34,737 nucleotides of DNA from Thiothrix sp. (lineage in GTDB: Bacteria; Pseudomonadota; Gammaproteobacteria; Thiotrichales; Thiotrichaceae): contig JAGRJD010000111.1 of NCBI GenBank assembly GCA_020442915.1, forward strand, positions 1 through 34,737. The letters run 5' to 3'. The position numbers and the translations under genes were made by a program. Below the pieces are notes generated by a model that saw only the letters and a program-made list of their open reading frames with translations, was not told the DNA's origin and did not search any database. Positions 1 to 8,575 of this stretch are shown piece by piece; within the stretch, counting starts at the first letter, position 1; each line of letters opens with the position of its first letter.

Positions 1-25
1 TGATCACATGGATCTAAACAGTTAG
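1..25. mobile_element. Possible terminal inverted repeat of an IS5-type element (left edge)
   Basis: Read on the minus strand, the first bases contain CTGTTTAGATC. This is close to the CTGTTTACGATC at the end of the IS5-family element at the right edge of the window. It sits directly against the point where the VapC-like reading frame loses its upstream part. I infer that an IS lying mostly to the left of the window ends here and cut the toxin gene. Only about 25 bases are visible and no transposase is seen, so this could be chance similarity. Confidence 0.3.
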
Positions 26-187
26 GTACTTAAAGGCACGAAAAATTCCACCCTGCCCGACTTCTTTATCGGAGCACATGCGACAGTCGTCGGTCTGGGT
101 TTGATAACCCGTGACATGGCAAAGTACCGAGCCTACTATCCGCAACTGAAACTGCTTGGCCCGGAAAGCGGGGATCACCGGCACTGA
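26..187 (+). pseudogene. 3' remnant of a VapC-family PIN-domain toxin
   Basis: The plus-strand frame from 26 to the TGA at 185-187 encodes about 53 residues. It contains LPDFFIGAHA, then an ITRD motif and a KYRAYYPQLKLL tail. This is the characteristic C-terminal part of VapC-type PIN-domain ribonuclease toxins, where the Asp of LPDFFIGAHA and the Asp of TRD belong to the acidic metal-binding site. An in-frame TAG lies at 23-25, and no start codon or N-terminal half (about 80-90 residues in the family) is present. The remaining fragment cannot form the fold. The break coincides with an IS-end-like sequence, which suggests disruption by insertion. No vapB antitoxin gene is visible. Family recognition is fairly sure; the cause of truncation is inferred. 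Confidence 0.7.
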
Positions 188-305
188 TCCGGCCAGGCCT
201 GCCCCCGCTTGATCTCTTTCTTCGGAGTGACGTTTGCCCTGTGGCAGCAGCATGATCCCCGCGCGCCGTTCGGCGATGAGAGAAGCCGTATCAGCGTCAG
301 ATGTG

Positions 306-2324
306 TCACGAACGACCGCGCCGCCTGCGCCGCTCGCCACCCGCTGCCGGGGCTTTTTCCGGTGGGCGGCTGACCACGCTGAACAGGTGCGGGAAGTCAT
401 CAGTGCGGTTGGGGAAGGCCATGGCATCGACAAAGTATTCCTGAAACCTCGGCTCCACGGCGGTTTCAATCTTCTCAATCTGGTGCACCACCGTTTCAAT
501 GGTGCGGCGTGCGCCCTGATTCAGCAGCGCGATCCGTGCCCCGGTCCCGGCGGCATTCCCGGCGGAGGCCACCTTGTCCAGTGGGCAGTCCGGGATCAGC
601 CCCAGCACCATGGCATGTCTGACATCGATATGGCTGCCGAAAGCCCCGGCCAGGCGGATACGCGCCACCGCCGGAACCCCCATGTGATCCATCAGCAGCT
701 TGACCCCGGCATACAGCGCCGCCTTGGCGAGCTGAATCTGGCGCACGTCGTTCTGGGTCACGGCAATCACCTGCCCGGCATCACCGCCATCATGCAGCAC
801 ATAGGACCAGGTGCGCCCGTCCGCCACCACCCGTGGCGTCTGTCCGGCCAGTGCGCCATCAATCACACCATCGCTGCTGATGATGCCGGCCAGGTACATC
901 TCGGCCACCACCTCAATAATGCCGGAGCCACAGATACCGCTGACGCCGATCCTGTCAATGCTGGCGGCAAAATCGGGTTCATCCGACCACAGCTCCGAAC
1001 CAATGACCCGAAAGCGCGGCTCCTTACTGACCGGGTCAATGCGCACGCGCTCGATGGCACCGGGGGCGGCGCGCTGGCCGGCGCTGATCTGTGCCCCCTC
1101 AAAGGCCGGGCCGGTGGGACTGGAGCAGGCCAGCAGGCGCTCACGGTTGCCGAGTACGATTTCGGCATTGGTGCCGACATCGACCAGCAGGGTGACTTCA
1201 TCCTGCAAAAACGGTTCTTCCGAGAGCACCACGGCAGCGGCATCCGCGCCCACATGCCCGGCGATGCAGGGCAGTACATAGGCCATGGCCCCCGGATGCA
1301 GGCCCAGCTCCAGCGCACTGGCCGGGATGTTCAGGGCTTCATCGGTCGCCAGTGCAAACGGTGCCCCTCCGAGTTCCACCGGATTGATGCCGAGCAGAAT
1401 GTGGTGCATGACCGGATTGCCGACCAGGGTCAGCTCCAGGATGTCGTCGGTGCCGATGCCGGCCTCCGTTGCAATCTCCCCGGCCAGCCCGCGCAATCCT
1501 TCGCGTACCGCTGTGGTCATGGCCTGTGCCCCTTCGGGGTGCATCATGATGTAGGATACCCGGCTCATCAGGTCTTCACCGAAGCGAATCTGCGGGTTCA
1601 TCATGCTGCCGGAATGCACCACCGTACCAGTCCCCAGATGGCACAGATGGGCGGCAATGGTGGTCGAGCCCACATCCACCGCCAGCCCGTAGACCGCCTC
1701 ACGCAGGCCCGGCCACAGGGCGATGATTTCGCGTCCGGCATAAACCGCTACCGTGACCTGCCACTGCCCGGTGCGCAGGGTGGCCTGCAGGGTGTTCAGC
1801 AGTGCCAGCCCGCAATGCAGGTCACTGAGCTGCCATTCGCGCTCCAGTGCCTCGGTCAGGCGCTGGTAATCGCCCTTGGGCCGGTGCATGTCGGCTTCTT
1901 CCACTTCGACGTAATACAGCTGTACAGCGGTATCCAGCGTGATGGCCCGAAGATCGGCAGCCTTGCGCACGATTTGCTTGTGCACCTGACTGTCGGGGGG
2001 CACATCCACCACCATGTCGCCCTGGATCAGGGCCTGACACCCCAGACGCCGACCGTTAGCCATGGGGGCCTTGCGCTTTTCATAACGGCGTTCGGTTTCG
2101 GTGCAGGCGCTCAGGTGCGCGGGCAGGGATTCGATCCCGAGCTTGGGGAAACTGCCTTCGGCCTGGATGACCTGACAGCGCCCGCAGATGCCGCGCCCGC
2201 CGCAGATGGAGTCAATATCGACCCCGAGCTGCTGGGCAGCCCGCAGTACCGGGGTGCCGAGCGGAAAGTTCCCCCGGCGTCCGGAGGGCATGAAAACGAC
2301 TTTGGCGGTCTGGGTCTGATCCAT
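306..2324 (-). CDS. RACo-like ATP-dependent reductive activator of corrinoid proteins (ferredoxin plus ASKHA/DUF4445 domains)
   Basis: This 672-residue protein begins with a plant-type [2Fe-2S] ferredoxin domain. Its cluster cysteines follow the CGGRGICGRC pattern near residue 40, with a later Cys in RRLGCQA. After a linker comes the ASKHA-fold ATPase part, with phosphate-loop-like segments VDVGSTTIAAH, VDVGTNAEIVL and the late LAGAFGSHID. Known RACo proteins use ATP to drive reduction of inactive Co(II) corrinoid back to Co(I) in methyltransferase systems such as O-demethylation or methylamine and glycine-betaine use. No corrinoid protein or methyltransferase is in the window; such a partner may lie beyond the left edge, or may have been lost when that edge was rearranged. 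The arginine-rich C-terminus (RRRRRGRS) is unusual. It lies 135 bp downstream of the DMT exporter on the same strand. The substrate system is unknown. Confidence 0.85.
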   Translation of the reverse strand: MDQTQTAKVVFMPSGRRGNFPLGTPVLRAAQQLGVDIDSICGGRGICGRCQVIQAEGSFPKLGIESLPAHLSACTETERRYEKRKAPMANGRRLGCQALIQGDMVVDVPPDSQVHKQIVRKAADLRAITLDTAVQLYYVEVEEADMHRPKGDYQRLTEALEREWQLSDLHCGLALLNTLQATLRTGQWQVTVAVYAGREIIALWPGLREAVYGLAVDVGSTTIAAHLCHLGTGTVVHSGSMMNPQIRFGEDLMSRVSYIMMHPEGAQAMTTAVREGLRGLAGEIATEAGIGTDDILELTLVGNPVMHHILLGINPVELGGAPFALATDEALNIPASALELGLHPGAMAYVLPCIAGHVGADAAAVVLSEEPFLQDEVTLLVDVGTNAEIVLGNRERLLACSSPTGPAFEGAQISAGQRAAPGAIERVRIDPVSKEPRFRVIGSELWSDEPDFAASIDRIGVSGICGSGIIEVVAEMYLAGIISSDGVIDGALAGQTPRVVADGRTWSYVLHDGGDAGQVIAVTQNDVRQIQLAKAALYAGVKLLMDHMGVPAVARIRLAGAFGSHIDVRHAMVLGLIPDCPLDKVASAGNAAGTGARIALLNQGARRTIETVVHQIEKIETAVEPRFQEYFVDAMAFPNRTDDFPHLFSVVSRPPEKAPAAGGERRRRRGRS

Positions 2325-2459
2325 TGTGGGTTCCCTGAGCTTGGTGGAGGGTCAGCACCTGTCAGCCCCGTCCGCAGGGGATGGATACCGAAGGGCAGGG
2401 GATGATTCTGCCAGAATGTTCCTGCAAGCAAAATCCCTTGTGGTTGCCGGACCGGGTCA

Positions 2460-3329
2460 TCACGCAAACCGGCGTGCCAGTGCGACGCAGGCCACCACCA
2501 GCGTACTGGCTGTGATCATGCTCCCCGCGACCGGTTCATGCAGCAGCAGGCCGGCCAGTGCCAGCCCCAGAAACGGCTGCAGCAGCTGCAGCTGGCCGAT
2601 ACTGGCGATACCACCCAAGGCCAGACCCCGGTACCAGAACACGAAGCCGATCAGCATGCTGAACACGGAAACGTAGGCCAGTCCCAGCCAAGCCGGTGTG
2701 CTGATGGTGTGCCATGCCGGTGGCAGCGTAGCGAGGGTCAGGATCAGCATCAGGGGCGAGGCCAGCAGCAGCGCCCATGAAATCACCTGCCAGCCACCCA
2801 GCCGGCGCGCCAGTTTTGCACCCTCGGCATAACCCAGCCCGCACAGCAGGATGGCGGCAAGCATCAGCCAGTCACCACGGGAAGAGGCCGAGGTATCGCC
2901 CGCGAGCGCAAAAACGGCAATGGTGGCACTGCCCAGGCATGAAAAAAGCCAGAACAGTGGTCCGGGCCGTTCTCCGCCGCGTAAAACGGCAAAGACGGCA
3001 GTGGCCAGGGGCAGCAGTCCGATAAACACGATCGAGCGGGCGGCAGTGATCTGCTGCAGGGCCAGGGCCGTGAGCAACGGGAAGCCGATGACGACCCCCA
3101 AGGCAACCAGCACCAGCGGCATCATGTCCCGGCGTTCCGGGCGCGTCTGACGCAGGAGGGCCAGTAGTGCGGCTGCGAGCAGGGCGGCGATGAGCGCCCG
3201 TGCTGCTGTCAGGAACAGGGGGGAAAAGCCGCTCACGGCGACCCGTGTTGCGGGCAGGGAGCCACTGAAAATGAGGATGCCCAGTAAGCCGCTGCCCCAG
3301 CCGGCAAGGGAGGTGTTCAGGTTTTGCAT
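2460..3329 (-). CDS. EamA/DMT-family membrane exporter
   Basis: This is a 289-residue, very hydrophobic protein with about ten predicted membrane helices arranged as two EamA halves. Family-typical segments are visible: SGSLPATRVAVSGFSP at the start, AARSIVFIGLLPLATAVFAVL in the first half, and SVFSMLIGFVFWYRGLALGG with GQLQLLQPFLGL in the second. EamA/DMT proteins are inner-membrane carriers, often exporting amino acids, amines or other metabolites. The gene is divergent from a MocR-type regulator with about 120 bp between the two starts. That arrangement usually means the regulator controls the transporter. The transported compound cannot be told from the sequence; the PLP-binding regulator suggests an amino acid, amine or vitamin B6-related ligand. 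Confidence 0.85.
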   Translation of the reverse strand: MQNLNTSLAGWGSGLLGILIFSGSLPATRVAVSGFSPLFLTAARALIAALLAAALLALLRQTRPERRDMMPLVLVALGVVIGFPLLTALALQQITAARSIVFIGLLPLATAVFAVLRGGERPGPLFWLFSCLGSATIAVFALAGDTSASSRGDWLMLAAILLCGLGYAEGAKLARRLGGWQVISWALLLASPLMLILTLATLPPAWHTISTPAWLGLAYVSVFSMLIGFVFWYRGLALGGIASIGQLQLLQPFLGLALAGLLLHEPVAGSMITASTLVVACVALARRFA

Positions 3330-3390
3330 GGGTTGGTATTGACCTTGCTGTCAGGATTGAAAGCGGCTGAGTATGTGGGGTGCCACCTCG

Positions 3391-3433
3391 CCAGACCAGC
3401 AACAAAACCGTACAATTCGGGCAAACTGTCTGG
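3391..3433. promoter_or_regulatory. Candidate promoter and operator of the MocR regulator
   Basis: A TACAAT hexamer at 3411-3416 is a good -10 candidate for the plus-strand regulator. It is flanked by an inverted repeat, CCAGAC at 3391-3396 and GTCTGG at 3428-3433. A dyad around a promoter in the gap between a MocR gene and its divergent transporter is a plausible self-regulation site. The -35 box is weak and the half-sites are far apart, so this remains a suggestion. Confidence 0.35.
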
Positions 3434-3450
3434 TTGGAAAAGGCATACAC

Positions 3451-4863
3451 TTGAACGCATCCAGGGGAACCCGTACCACCGCCGTGATGGCTGCCATCCG
3501 GGCGCAGATAACGGGTCGTGCACTGACAGCGGGGGATCGGCTGCCCTCCATTCGCCGTTTTGCCGCCACGCTGGGGGTTTCGCCTTCCACCGTGGTGGAA
3601 GCCTATGACCGTCTGGCGGCTGAGGGGTTGATCCAGGCCCGGCGTGGTTCCGGCTATTATGTGACCGCCATGGCGGCTGCTCCCCTGGTGATGACGGCGG
3701 CACGTCCGGTGCAGGAGCGTGCCGTGGACCCGCTCTGGGTTTCGCGCCAGTCGCTGGATGCGGACCCGGATGTGCTGAAGCCCGGCTGTGGCTGGCTGCC
3801 GCCAGACTGGATGCCGGTGGATGCCCTGCGCCGGGCCTTGCGTACACTGGCACGCACTGAAGATCACCTGCTGGTGGATTATGGCAGTGCGCAGGGTGAA
3901 CCGGCATTGCGCCGGCTGCTGGTGGCGCGTGTTGCCGAAGAAGGCATTCACCTCACGCCGGAGCAGGTCCTGCTGACGGCATCCGGTACCCAGGCTATCG
4001 ACCTGGTCTGCCGGTTGCTGTTGCGACCGGGTGACACGGTGCTGCTGGATGATCCCTGTTATTTCAACTTCCGCGCCCTGCTGCGGGCGCATCCGGTGAA
4101 GGTTGTCAGTGTGCCCTATACCGCCGTCGGGCCGGACCTGGCCGGTTTCGAGGCCGTGCTGGCTGCCGAACGCCCACGCCTTTACCTCACCAATTCGGCA
4201 CTGCACAACCCGACGGGGGCGACGCTGTCGGCCCAGACCGCCCACCAGCTGCTGAATGCCGCTGCCGCACATGATCTGCTGATTGTGGAAGATGACATTT
4301 TCGGTGATTTCGAGCCGGAGCCCTCCGTACGGCTGGCGGCGCTGGACGGGCTCCGGCGCGTGATCCGTATCGGCAGTTTTTCCAAAAACCTGTCGGCCTC
4401 GATGCGCTGCGGTTATATCATTGCCCGCCCCGACTGGATCGCGGGGCTGGCGGATCTGCAGGTGGCCACCGGTTTCGGCGGACCGGGGCCGGTGGCTGCC
4501 GGCGTAGTGGCTGCCGTGCTGGCCGGTGGCGGCTATCGCCGGCATATGGAGGCATTGCGCCAGCGTCTGGTGCGGGTCCGGCGCGAGACCGCCCGGAAGC
4601 TGCGGGCCATCGGCATTGAGCCCTGGCTGCTGCCACGGGGTGGTTTCTATTTGTGGTGCCGCCTGCCGGCAGGTTGTGACTCCGCCAGTCTGGCACGTGC
4701 GGCCATGGCAGAACAGGTGGTGCTGGCACCGGGCAATGTTTTCAGCGCGGCCCAGTCTGCCGGCGCCTTCATGCGTTTCAATGTGGCGCACTGCCATGAC
4801 CCACTGCTCATGCCCTTGCTGGCAAGCCTGCTGGCACAGGTCGGCAGCAAGACCGGAAAGTAG
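3451..4863 (+). CDS. MocR/GntR-family transcriptional regulator with aminotransferase-like domain
   Basis: A GntR-type winged helix-turn-helix comes first (AGDRLPSIRRFAATLGVSPS, then YDRLAAEGLI and the wing RRGSGYYV). It is followed by a fold-type I aminotransferase domain. The PLP-binding lysine is in SFSKNLSASMRCGY, about residue 312 from the chosen start; NPTG and the EDDIFGDF Asp, which pairs with the PLP pyridine nitrogen, are present. MocR proteins sense PLP and an amine or amino acid and regulate a neighbouring gene. I prefer the TTG at 3451 (470 residues), with AAGG eight bases upstream. An ATG at 3373 would place the start before the putative -10 box, and the ATG at 3487 would trim the domain. 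The divergent DMT exporter is the likely target. Confidence 0.85.
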   Translation: MNASRGTRTTAVMAAIRAQITGRALTAGDRLPSIRRFAATLGVSPSTVVEAYDRLAAEGLIQARRGSGYYVTAMAAAPLVMTAARPVQERAVDPLWVSRQSLDADPDVLKPGCGWLPPDWMPVDALRRALRTLARTEDHLLVDYGSAQGEPALRRLLVARVAEEGIHLTPEQVLLTASGTQAIDLVCRLLLRPGDTVLLDDPCYFNFRALLRAHPVKVVSVPYTAVGPDLAGFEAVLAAERPRLYLTNSALHNPTGATLSAQTAHQLLNAAAAHDLLIVEDDIFGDFEPEPSVRLAALDGLRRVIRIGSFSKNLSASMRCGYIIARPDWIAGLADLQVATGFGGPGPVAAGVVAAVLAGGGYRRHMEALRQRLVRVRRETARKLRAIGIEPWLLPRGGFYLWCRLPAGCDSASLARAAMAEQVVLAPGNVFSAAQSAGAFMRFNVAHCHDPLLMPLLASLLAQVGSKTGK

Positions 4864-4872
4864 CGGAGTCAC

Positions 4873-4903
4873 TTGACAGCCCCTCTCTCCACTGCGCTAG
4901 CAT
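4873..4903 (+). promoter_or_regulatory. Likely sigma70 promoter of aspA
   Basis: A perfect TTGACA at 4873-4878 is followed after 19 bases by TAGCAT at 4898-4903, in the 73-base gap between the MocR gene stop and the aspA start. The spacing is slightly long; the alternative GCTAGC with 17-base spacing is a poorer hexamer. The leader to the ATG at 4937 would be about 27 bases. Confidence 0.5.
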
Positions 4904-4936
4904 GCGTTTTTATCAGGCTTTATACAGGATGCTTCC

Positions 4937-6340
4937 ATGTCCGCCGTGCGTATTGAAAAAGACCTGCTGGGTACCCGTGAACTTCCGGTTGATGCCTATT
5001 ACGGGGTCCAGACCCTGCGTGCCCATGAAAATTTTCAGGTCACCAAAATTCCCCTCAGCCATTATCCGAAGTTCGTCCAGTCCATGGCCATGGTCAAAAA
5101 GGCTGCGGCCCGTGCCAACATGCGTACCGGTGAGCTGGCGCGTCATGTCGGCGTGCACATTGAGCGGGCCTGTGATGACATCATCGCGGGGCAGCTGCAT
5201 GAGCATTTCATCGTCGACATGATTCAGGGCGGGGCCGGTACTTCGACCAACATGAATGCCAACGAGGTCATTGCCAACCGGGCGCTGGAGCTGATGGGGC
5301 ATGCAAAGGGCGACTACCGTCACGTGCATCCCAACAACCATGTCAACATGTCCCAGTCCACCAATGATGCTTATCCCGCCATGATCAAGGTGGCGATTTC
5401 GCTGAGTTACGGCGACCTGATCCATTCGATGGAGCAGCTCATTACCGCATTGCGCGAAAAAGGCAGCGCATTCGGCGCGGTGCTGAAAATGGGGCGTACC
5501 CAGCTGCAGGATGCCGTGCCCATGACCCTGGGGCAGGAGTTCAATGCCTTTGCCAATACCCTGAACGAGGATATCCAGCGGCTGGTGGAGGTTTCCGCCC
5601 TGTTCCGGGAGCTGAACCTGGGCGGGACCGCCATCGGCACCGGCCTCAATGCTTCGGCGGGTTATGCAGAGGCGGTCATCGGGGAGCTGTCTGCCATTGC
5701 CGGGATTGATTTTGTGTCGGCGGATGACCTGATCGAATCCACGTCGGATACCGGTGCCTTCGTGATCTTCTCCGGGGTGCTCAAGCGTCTGGCTGTCAAG
5801 CTTTCCAAAATGTGCAATGACCTGCGCCTGCTGTCCAGCGGGCCGCGTACCGGTTTGGGCGAGATCAACCTGCCACCGATGCAGCCCGGTTCCTCCATCA
5901 TGCCGGGGAAAGTCAATCCGGTGATTCCCGAGCTGGTGAACCAGGTGGCGTTCCAGGTGATCGGCAATGACCTGACGGTCACACTGGCGGCGGAAGGCGG
6001 CCAGCTGCAGCTCAATGTGTTCGAGCCGGTGATCATCTTCAAGATCCTGCAGTCGATGGAAATGCTGGCTGCGGCCATGGATACCCTGCGTGAGCGCTGC
6101 ATTGTCGGTATCACTGCCAATGAGGACCGCTGCCGCGAGCTGGTGGAACACAGCATCGGCCTGATCACCGCGCTGGTGCCACGGCTGGGTTACGAGGATT
6201 CGACCCGGATTGCCAAACAGGCGCTGCTGCAGGGGTGTGGTGTGCGTGAGCTGGTTCTGGCGGAAGGGTTGCTGACCGAGGAGGAGCTGGCCAGGCTGCT
6301 GGATCCCATGCGCATGACACAGGCCCCGCCGGCAAGCTAG
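4937..6340 (+). CDS. aspA: Aspartate ammonia-lyase
   Basis: The 467-residue protein has the usual length for aspartase, which converts L-aspartate to fumarate and ammonia as a cytoplasmic tetramer. It starts with the family pattern RIEKDLLGTRELPVDAYYGVQT. The GAGTSTNMNANEV substrate-loop region and the superfamily signature GSSIMPGKVNP near residues 317-327 include the catalytic-loop serine. The 'NEV' and 'QSTND' segments also match the fumarase/aspartase superfamily; the early part and the VNQVAFQVIGND segment favour aspartase over fumarase C. A CAGGA ribosome site lies seven bases before the ATG. It stands alone with its own promoter, between the MocR gene and hisA. Confidence 0.92.
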   Translation: MSAVRIEKDLLGTRELPVDAYYGVQTLRAHENFQVTKIPLSHYPKFVQSMAMVKKAAARANMRTGELARHVGVHIERACDDIIAGQLHEHFIVDMIQGGAGTSTNMNANEVIANRALELMGHAKGDYRHVHPNNHVNMSQSTNDAYPAMIKVAISLSYGDLIHSMEQLITALREKGSAFGAVLKMGRTQLQDAVPMTLGQEFNAFANTLNEDIQRLVEVSALFRELNLGGTAIGTGLNASAGYAEAVIGELSAIAGIDFVSADDLIESTSDTGAFVIFSGVLKRLAVKLSKMCNDLRLLSSGPRTGLGEINLPPMQPGSSIMPGKVNPVIPELVNQVAFQVIGNDLTVTLAAEGGQLQLNVFEPVIIFKILQSMEMLAAAMDTLRERCIVGITANEDRCRELVEHSIGLITALVPRLGYEDSTRIAKQALLQGCGVRELVLAEGLLTEEELARLLDPMRMTQAPPAS

Positions 6341-6395
6341 CTCCCGGAGCCGGTTTTGCAGTACGATAGCGGCTACATGAATCAAGGATTTCAAG

Positions 6396-7136
6396 ATGCT
6401 GCTTATCCCCGCAATTGACCTCAAGGATGGTCAATGTGTGCGCCTGCGACAGGGGCGTATGGAAGATTCCACCGTGTTTGCCCGTGATCCGGTGGCCATG
6501 GCCGGGCGCTGGGTGGATGCCGGTGCAAGGCGTCTGCACCTGGTGGACCTCAATGGCGCTTTTGAGGGCAGGCCGGTCAACGGTGCCGTGGTGCGGGCCA
6601 TTGCCGGCGGTTTTCCCGGCGTACCGGTGCAGATCGGTGGCGGCATCCGGGATGCGGCCACGGTGGAATCCTACCTGGAAGCCGGGGTGCAGTTCTGCAT
6701 CATCGGCACCCGAGCGGTACAGGACCCACCGTTTGTGGTGGCGCTGTGCCGCCGTTTCCCCGGTCGCATCATTGTCGGCATTGATGCCAGAAACGGGCAG
6801 GTGGCCACCGATGGCTGGGCGGAAGTCTCCAGTGTCGCGGCCATTGACCTGGCACGTCAGTTTGAGCAGGCCGGTGTCAGCGCCATTGTGTATACCGACA
6901 TCGCCCGCGACGGCATGATGCAGGGGGTGAATGCGGAGGAAACCGCCCGGCTGGCGGAAAGCATCAGTATTCCGGTAATCGCCTCCGGTGGAGTCAGCAG
7001 CATGGAGGACATCCGCAGGCTCCGGGCACGGGAGGACAAGGGGATCACGGGCGTGATTCTGGGGCGCTCCATCTATGAGGGGGCCATTGATCTGACTGAG
7101 GCGCAGCGGTGGGTGGATCAAGGGGAGCAGGGTTAA
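6396..7136 (+). CDS. hisA: Phosphoribosylformimino-5-aminoimidazole carboxamide ribotide isomerase
   Basis: HisA performs the Amadori isomerisation of ProFAR to PRFAR in histidine synthesis. The 246-residue protein is a (beta/alpha)8 barrel of normal length. The two catalytic aspartates are in [10 protein letters not shown] (D8) and [10 protein letters not shown]. The phosphate-binding loops IGGGIR and IASGGVSS are both present. An AAGGA site stands upstream of the ATG. hisF begins two bases after the hisA stop, so the two are cotranscribed. No hisB, hisH or hisI lies next to it here, so the histidine genes are split across the genome. Confidence 0.95.
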   Translation: MLLIPAIDLKDGQCVRLRQGRMEDSTVFARDPVAMAGRWVDAGARRLHLVDLNGAFEGRPVNGAVVRAIAGGFPGVPVQIGGGIRDAATVESYLEAGVQFCIIGTRAVQDPPFVVALCRRFPGRIIVGIDARNGQVATDGWAEVSSVAAIDLARQFEQAGVSAIVYTDIARDGMMQGVNAEETARLAESISIPVIASGGVSSMEDIRRLRAREDKGITGVILGRSIYEGAIDLTEAQRWVDQGEQG

Positions 7137-7138
7137 CC

Positions 7139-7912
7139 ATGGGACTTGCCAAACGTATCATTCCCTGTCTGGATGTGGACGGGGGCCGCGTGGTCAAGGG
7201 TGTCAACTTTGTGGATATCCGTGATGCCGGTGATCCGGTCGAGGTGGCGGCCCGTTACAACCGCGAGGGTGCGGATGAGATCACCTTTCTGGATATCACC
7301 GCGAGCTCCGATGACCGCGAGACCATCGCGCATGTGGTCGAGGCCGTGGCTTCACAGGTGTTCATTCCCCTCACGGTGGGGGGCGGGATCCGGAAGCGCG
7401 AGGATGTGCGCCGCATGCTGAATGCCGGAGCTGACAAGGTTTCCATCAATACCGCTGCCGTGTTCAATCCGGAGCTGGTGCGCGATGTCTCGGCGTATTT
7501 CGGCTCCCAGTGCATTGTGGTGGCTATTGATGCCAAACGGGTGAGTCGGCCCGGCGAACCCCTGCTTTGGGAGATTTTTACTCATGGCGGGCGCAAACCG
7601 ACCGGGATTGATGCCCTGGCCTGGGCGGAAAAGATGGCGGATTACGGTGCAGGCGAGCTGCTGGTCACCAGCATGGACCGGGATGGCACCAAAAGCGGTT
7701 TTGATCTGGAGCTGATGGCAGCCATCAGTGCGCGGGTACAGGTACCGCTGATTGCCTCCGGCGGGGTCGGCAACCTGCAGCATCTGGCCGATGGCGTGCT
7801 CAAGGGGCATGCCGATGCCGTGCTGGCTGCCAGCATTTTCCATTTCGGGGAGTACACCATCGGTGAGGCCAAGCACTTCATGGCCGCTCAGGGCATCGAG
7901 ATGCGGCTGTGA
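7139..7912 (+). CDS. hisF: Imidazole glycerol phosphate synthase, cyclase subunit
   Basis: HisF takes PRFAR and ammonia delivered by HisH to make imidazole-glycerol phosphate and AICAR. I start it at the ATG at 7139, giving 257 residues beginning [17 protein letters not shown], the universal HisF beginning. An upstream in-frame start would add about ten residues that overlap hisA. Catalytic aspartates are in the PCLDVD segment (D11) and VVAIDAKR (about D130). Phosphate-loop segments VGGGIR and IASGGVGN are present. An AGGGGAGCAGG stretch before the start serves as ribosome site. The glutaminase partner hisH is not in the window. Confidence 0.95.
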   Translation: MGLAKRIIPCLDVDGGRVVKGVNFVDIRDAGDPVEVAARYNREGADEITFLDITASSDDRETIAHVVEAVASQVFIPLTVGGGIRKREDVRRMLNAGADKVSINTAAVFNPELVRDVSAYFGSQCIVVAIDAKRVSRPGEPLLWEIFTHGGRKPTGIDALAWAEKMADYGAGELLVTSMDRDGTKSGFDLELMAAISARVQVPLIASGGVGNLQHLADGVLKGHADAVLAASIFHFGEYTIGEAKHFMAAQGIEMRL

Positions 7913-7956
7913 CAGTGGTGGCTGCAAGGTTTTCTGGTCTTCCCCCCAATCTTCGT

Positions 7957-7962
7957 TATAAT
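7957..7962 (+). promoter_or_regulatory. Candidate -10 box upstream of hisE
   Basis: A perfect TATAAT sits in the context CGTTATAATGCC, a common form in gammaproteobacteria. It lies only eight bases before the likely hisE start. Initiation there would give an almost leaderless message. The -35 side is weak. It may be an internal promoter for hisE-tatABC. Confidence 0.4.
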
Positions 7963-7969
7963 GCCGCCC

Positions 7970-8293
7970 ATGATGCAGGATGATGTGTTGATGCAGGTTG
8001 CCGCCGTGCTGGAGGCCCGCAAACAGGCGGCTCCGGACAGTTCCTATGTGGCAACACTTTACCGCCGGGGACTGGATGCCATCCTGAAAAAAATCGGGGA
8101 AGAGGCGACTGAAACCGTGATGGCGGCCAAGGACGGGAACCCGGAGCAGATTGTCCATGAAGTGGCTGATCTGTGGTTTCATACGCTGGTGCTGCTGGCG
8201 CATCAGGGGTTGCACCCGCAGGCGGTGCTGGCCGAACTGGAGCGGCGTTTCGGTATCTCGGGGCTGGTGGAAAAGGCCGGCCGTGGACATTGA
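7970..8293 (+). CDS. hisE: Phosphoribosyl-ATP pyrophosphatase
   Basis: HisE hydrolyses phosphoribosyl-ATP to phosphoribosyl-AMP, the second step of histidine synthesis. The protein has about 107 residues, usual for the stand-alone enzyme. It shows the family pattern [16 protein letters not shown], then [16 protein letters not shown] with the metal-binding acidic residues, and [14 protein letters not shown]. Starts at 7961, 7970, 7973 and 7991 are possible. I use 7970, because 7961 overlaps a TATAAT box and the residues after 7970 or 7973 match the usual HisE N-terminal length. The hisI cyclohydrolase gene that often precedes or is fused to hisE is absent here. tatA follows after 16 bases. Confidence 0.9.
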   Translation: MMQDDVLMQVAAVLEARKQAAPDSSYVATLYRRGLDAILKKIGEEATETVMAAKDGNPEQIVHEVADLWFHTLVLLAHQGLHPQAVLAELERRFGISGLVEKAGRGH

Positions 8294-8309
8294 TTGAGGA
8301 GTTGGAACG

Positions 8310-8552
8310 ATGGGATTAAGTGGTATCAGTCCGTGGTCATTGCTGATCATTCTGGTGATTGTCATGCTGTTGTTCGGCACCAAGCGCCTGCGCAGCATGG
8401 GCAGTGACCTCGGCGGGGCCTTCAAGAGTTTCCGCAGTGCCATGAAGGACGAGGAAAACAGCGAGGCCGGCCAGCAGGCGAAAAAAGTGGCGCATGATGA
8501 GGCGGACGGGCAGGTGATTGACGCACAGGTGCGGGAAAAGGACAAGGTCTGA
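8310..8552 (+). CDS. tatA: Sec-independent (Tat) translocase subunit TatA
   Basis: TatA oligomers form the passage for folded proteins across the inner membrane. The 80-residue protein has one N-terminal membrane helix (about residues 8-22), the hinge [14 protein letters not shown] and an amphipathic helix through [14 protein letters not shown] charged hydrophilic tail follows. This is the classical TatA pattern including the FG motif. GAGGAGTTGG before the ATG provides the ribosome site. It is the first gene of a tatABC cluster following hisE, an arrangement seen in many proteobacteria. Confidence 0.93.
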   Translation: MGLSGISPWSLLIILVIVMLLFGTKRLRSMGSDLGGAFKSFRSAMKDEENSEAGQQAKKVAHDEADGQVIDAQVREKDKV

Positions 8553-8575
8553 CACACACCTGACGGGTCTGAAGC

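Noticed and set aside
234-2405. Long plus-strand reading frame over the RACo gene
   Set aside because: It is the antisense shadow of the minus-strand gene, rich in His/Gln/Arg without family motifs; the minus strand has clear ferredoxin and ASKHA domains.
2872-4872. 666-residue minus-strand reading frame across the MocR gene and part of the DMT gene
   Set aside because: It overlaps two well-supported genes and has shadow-type composition with no recognisable domain.
4913-6424. 503-residue minus-strand frame over aspA
   Set aside because: The plus strand encodes a complete aspartase; the opposite frame has no motifs.
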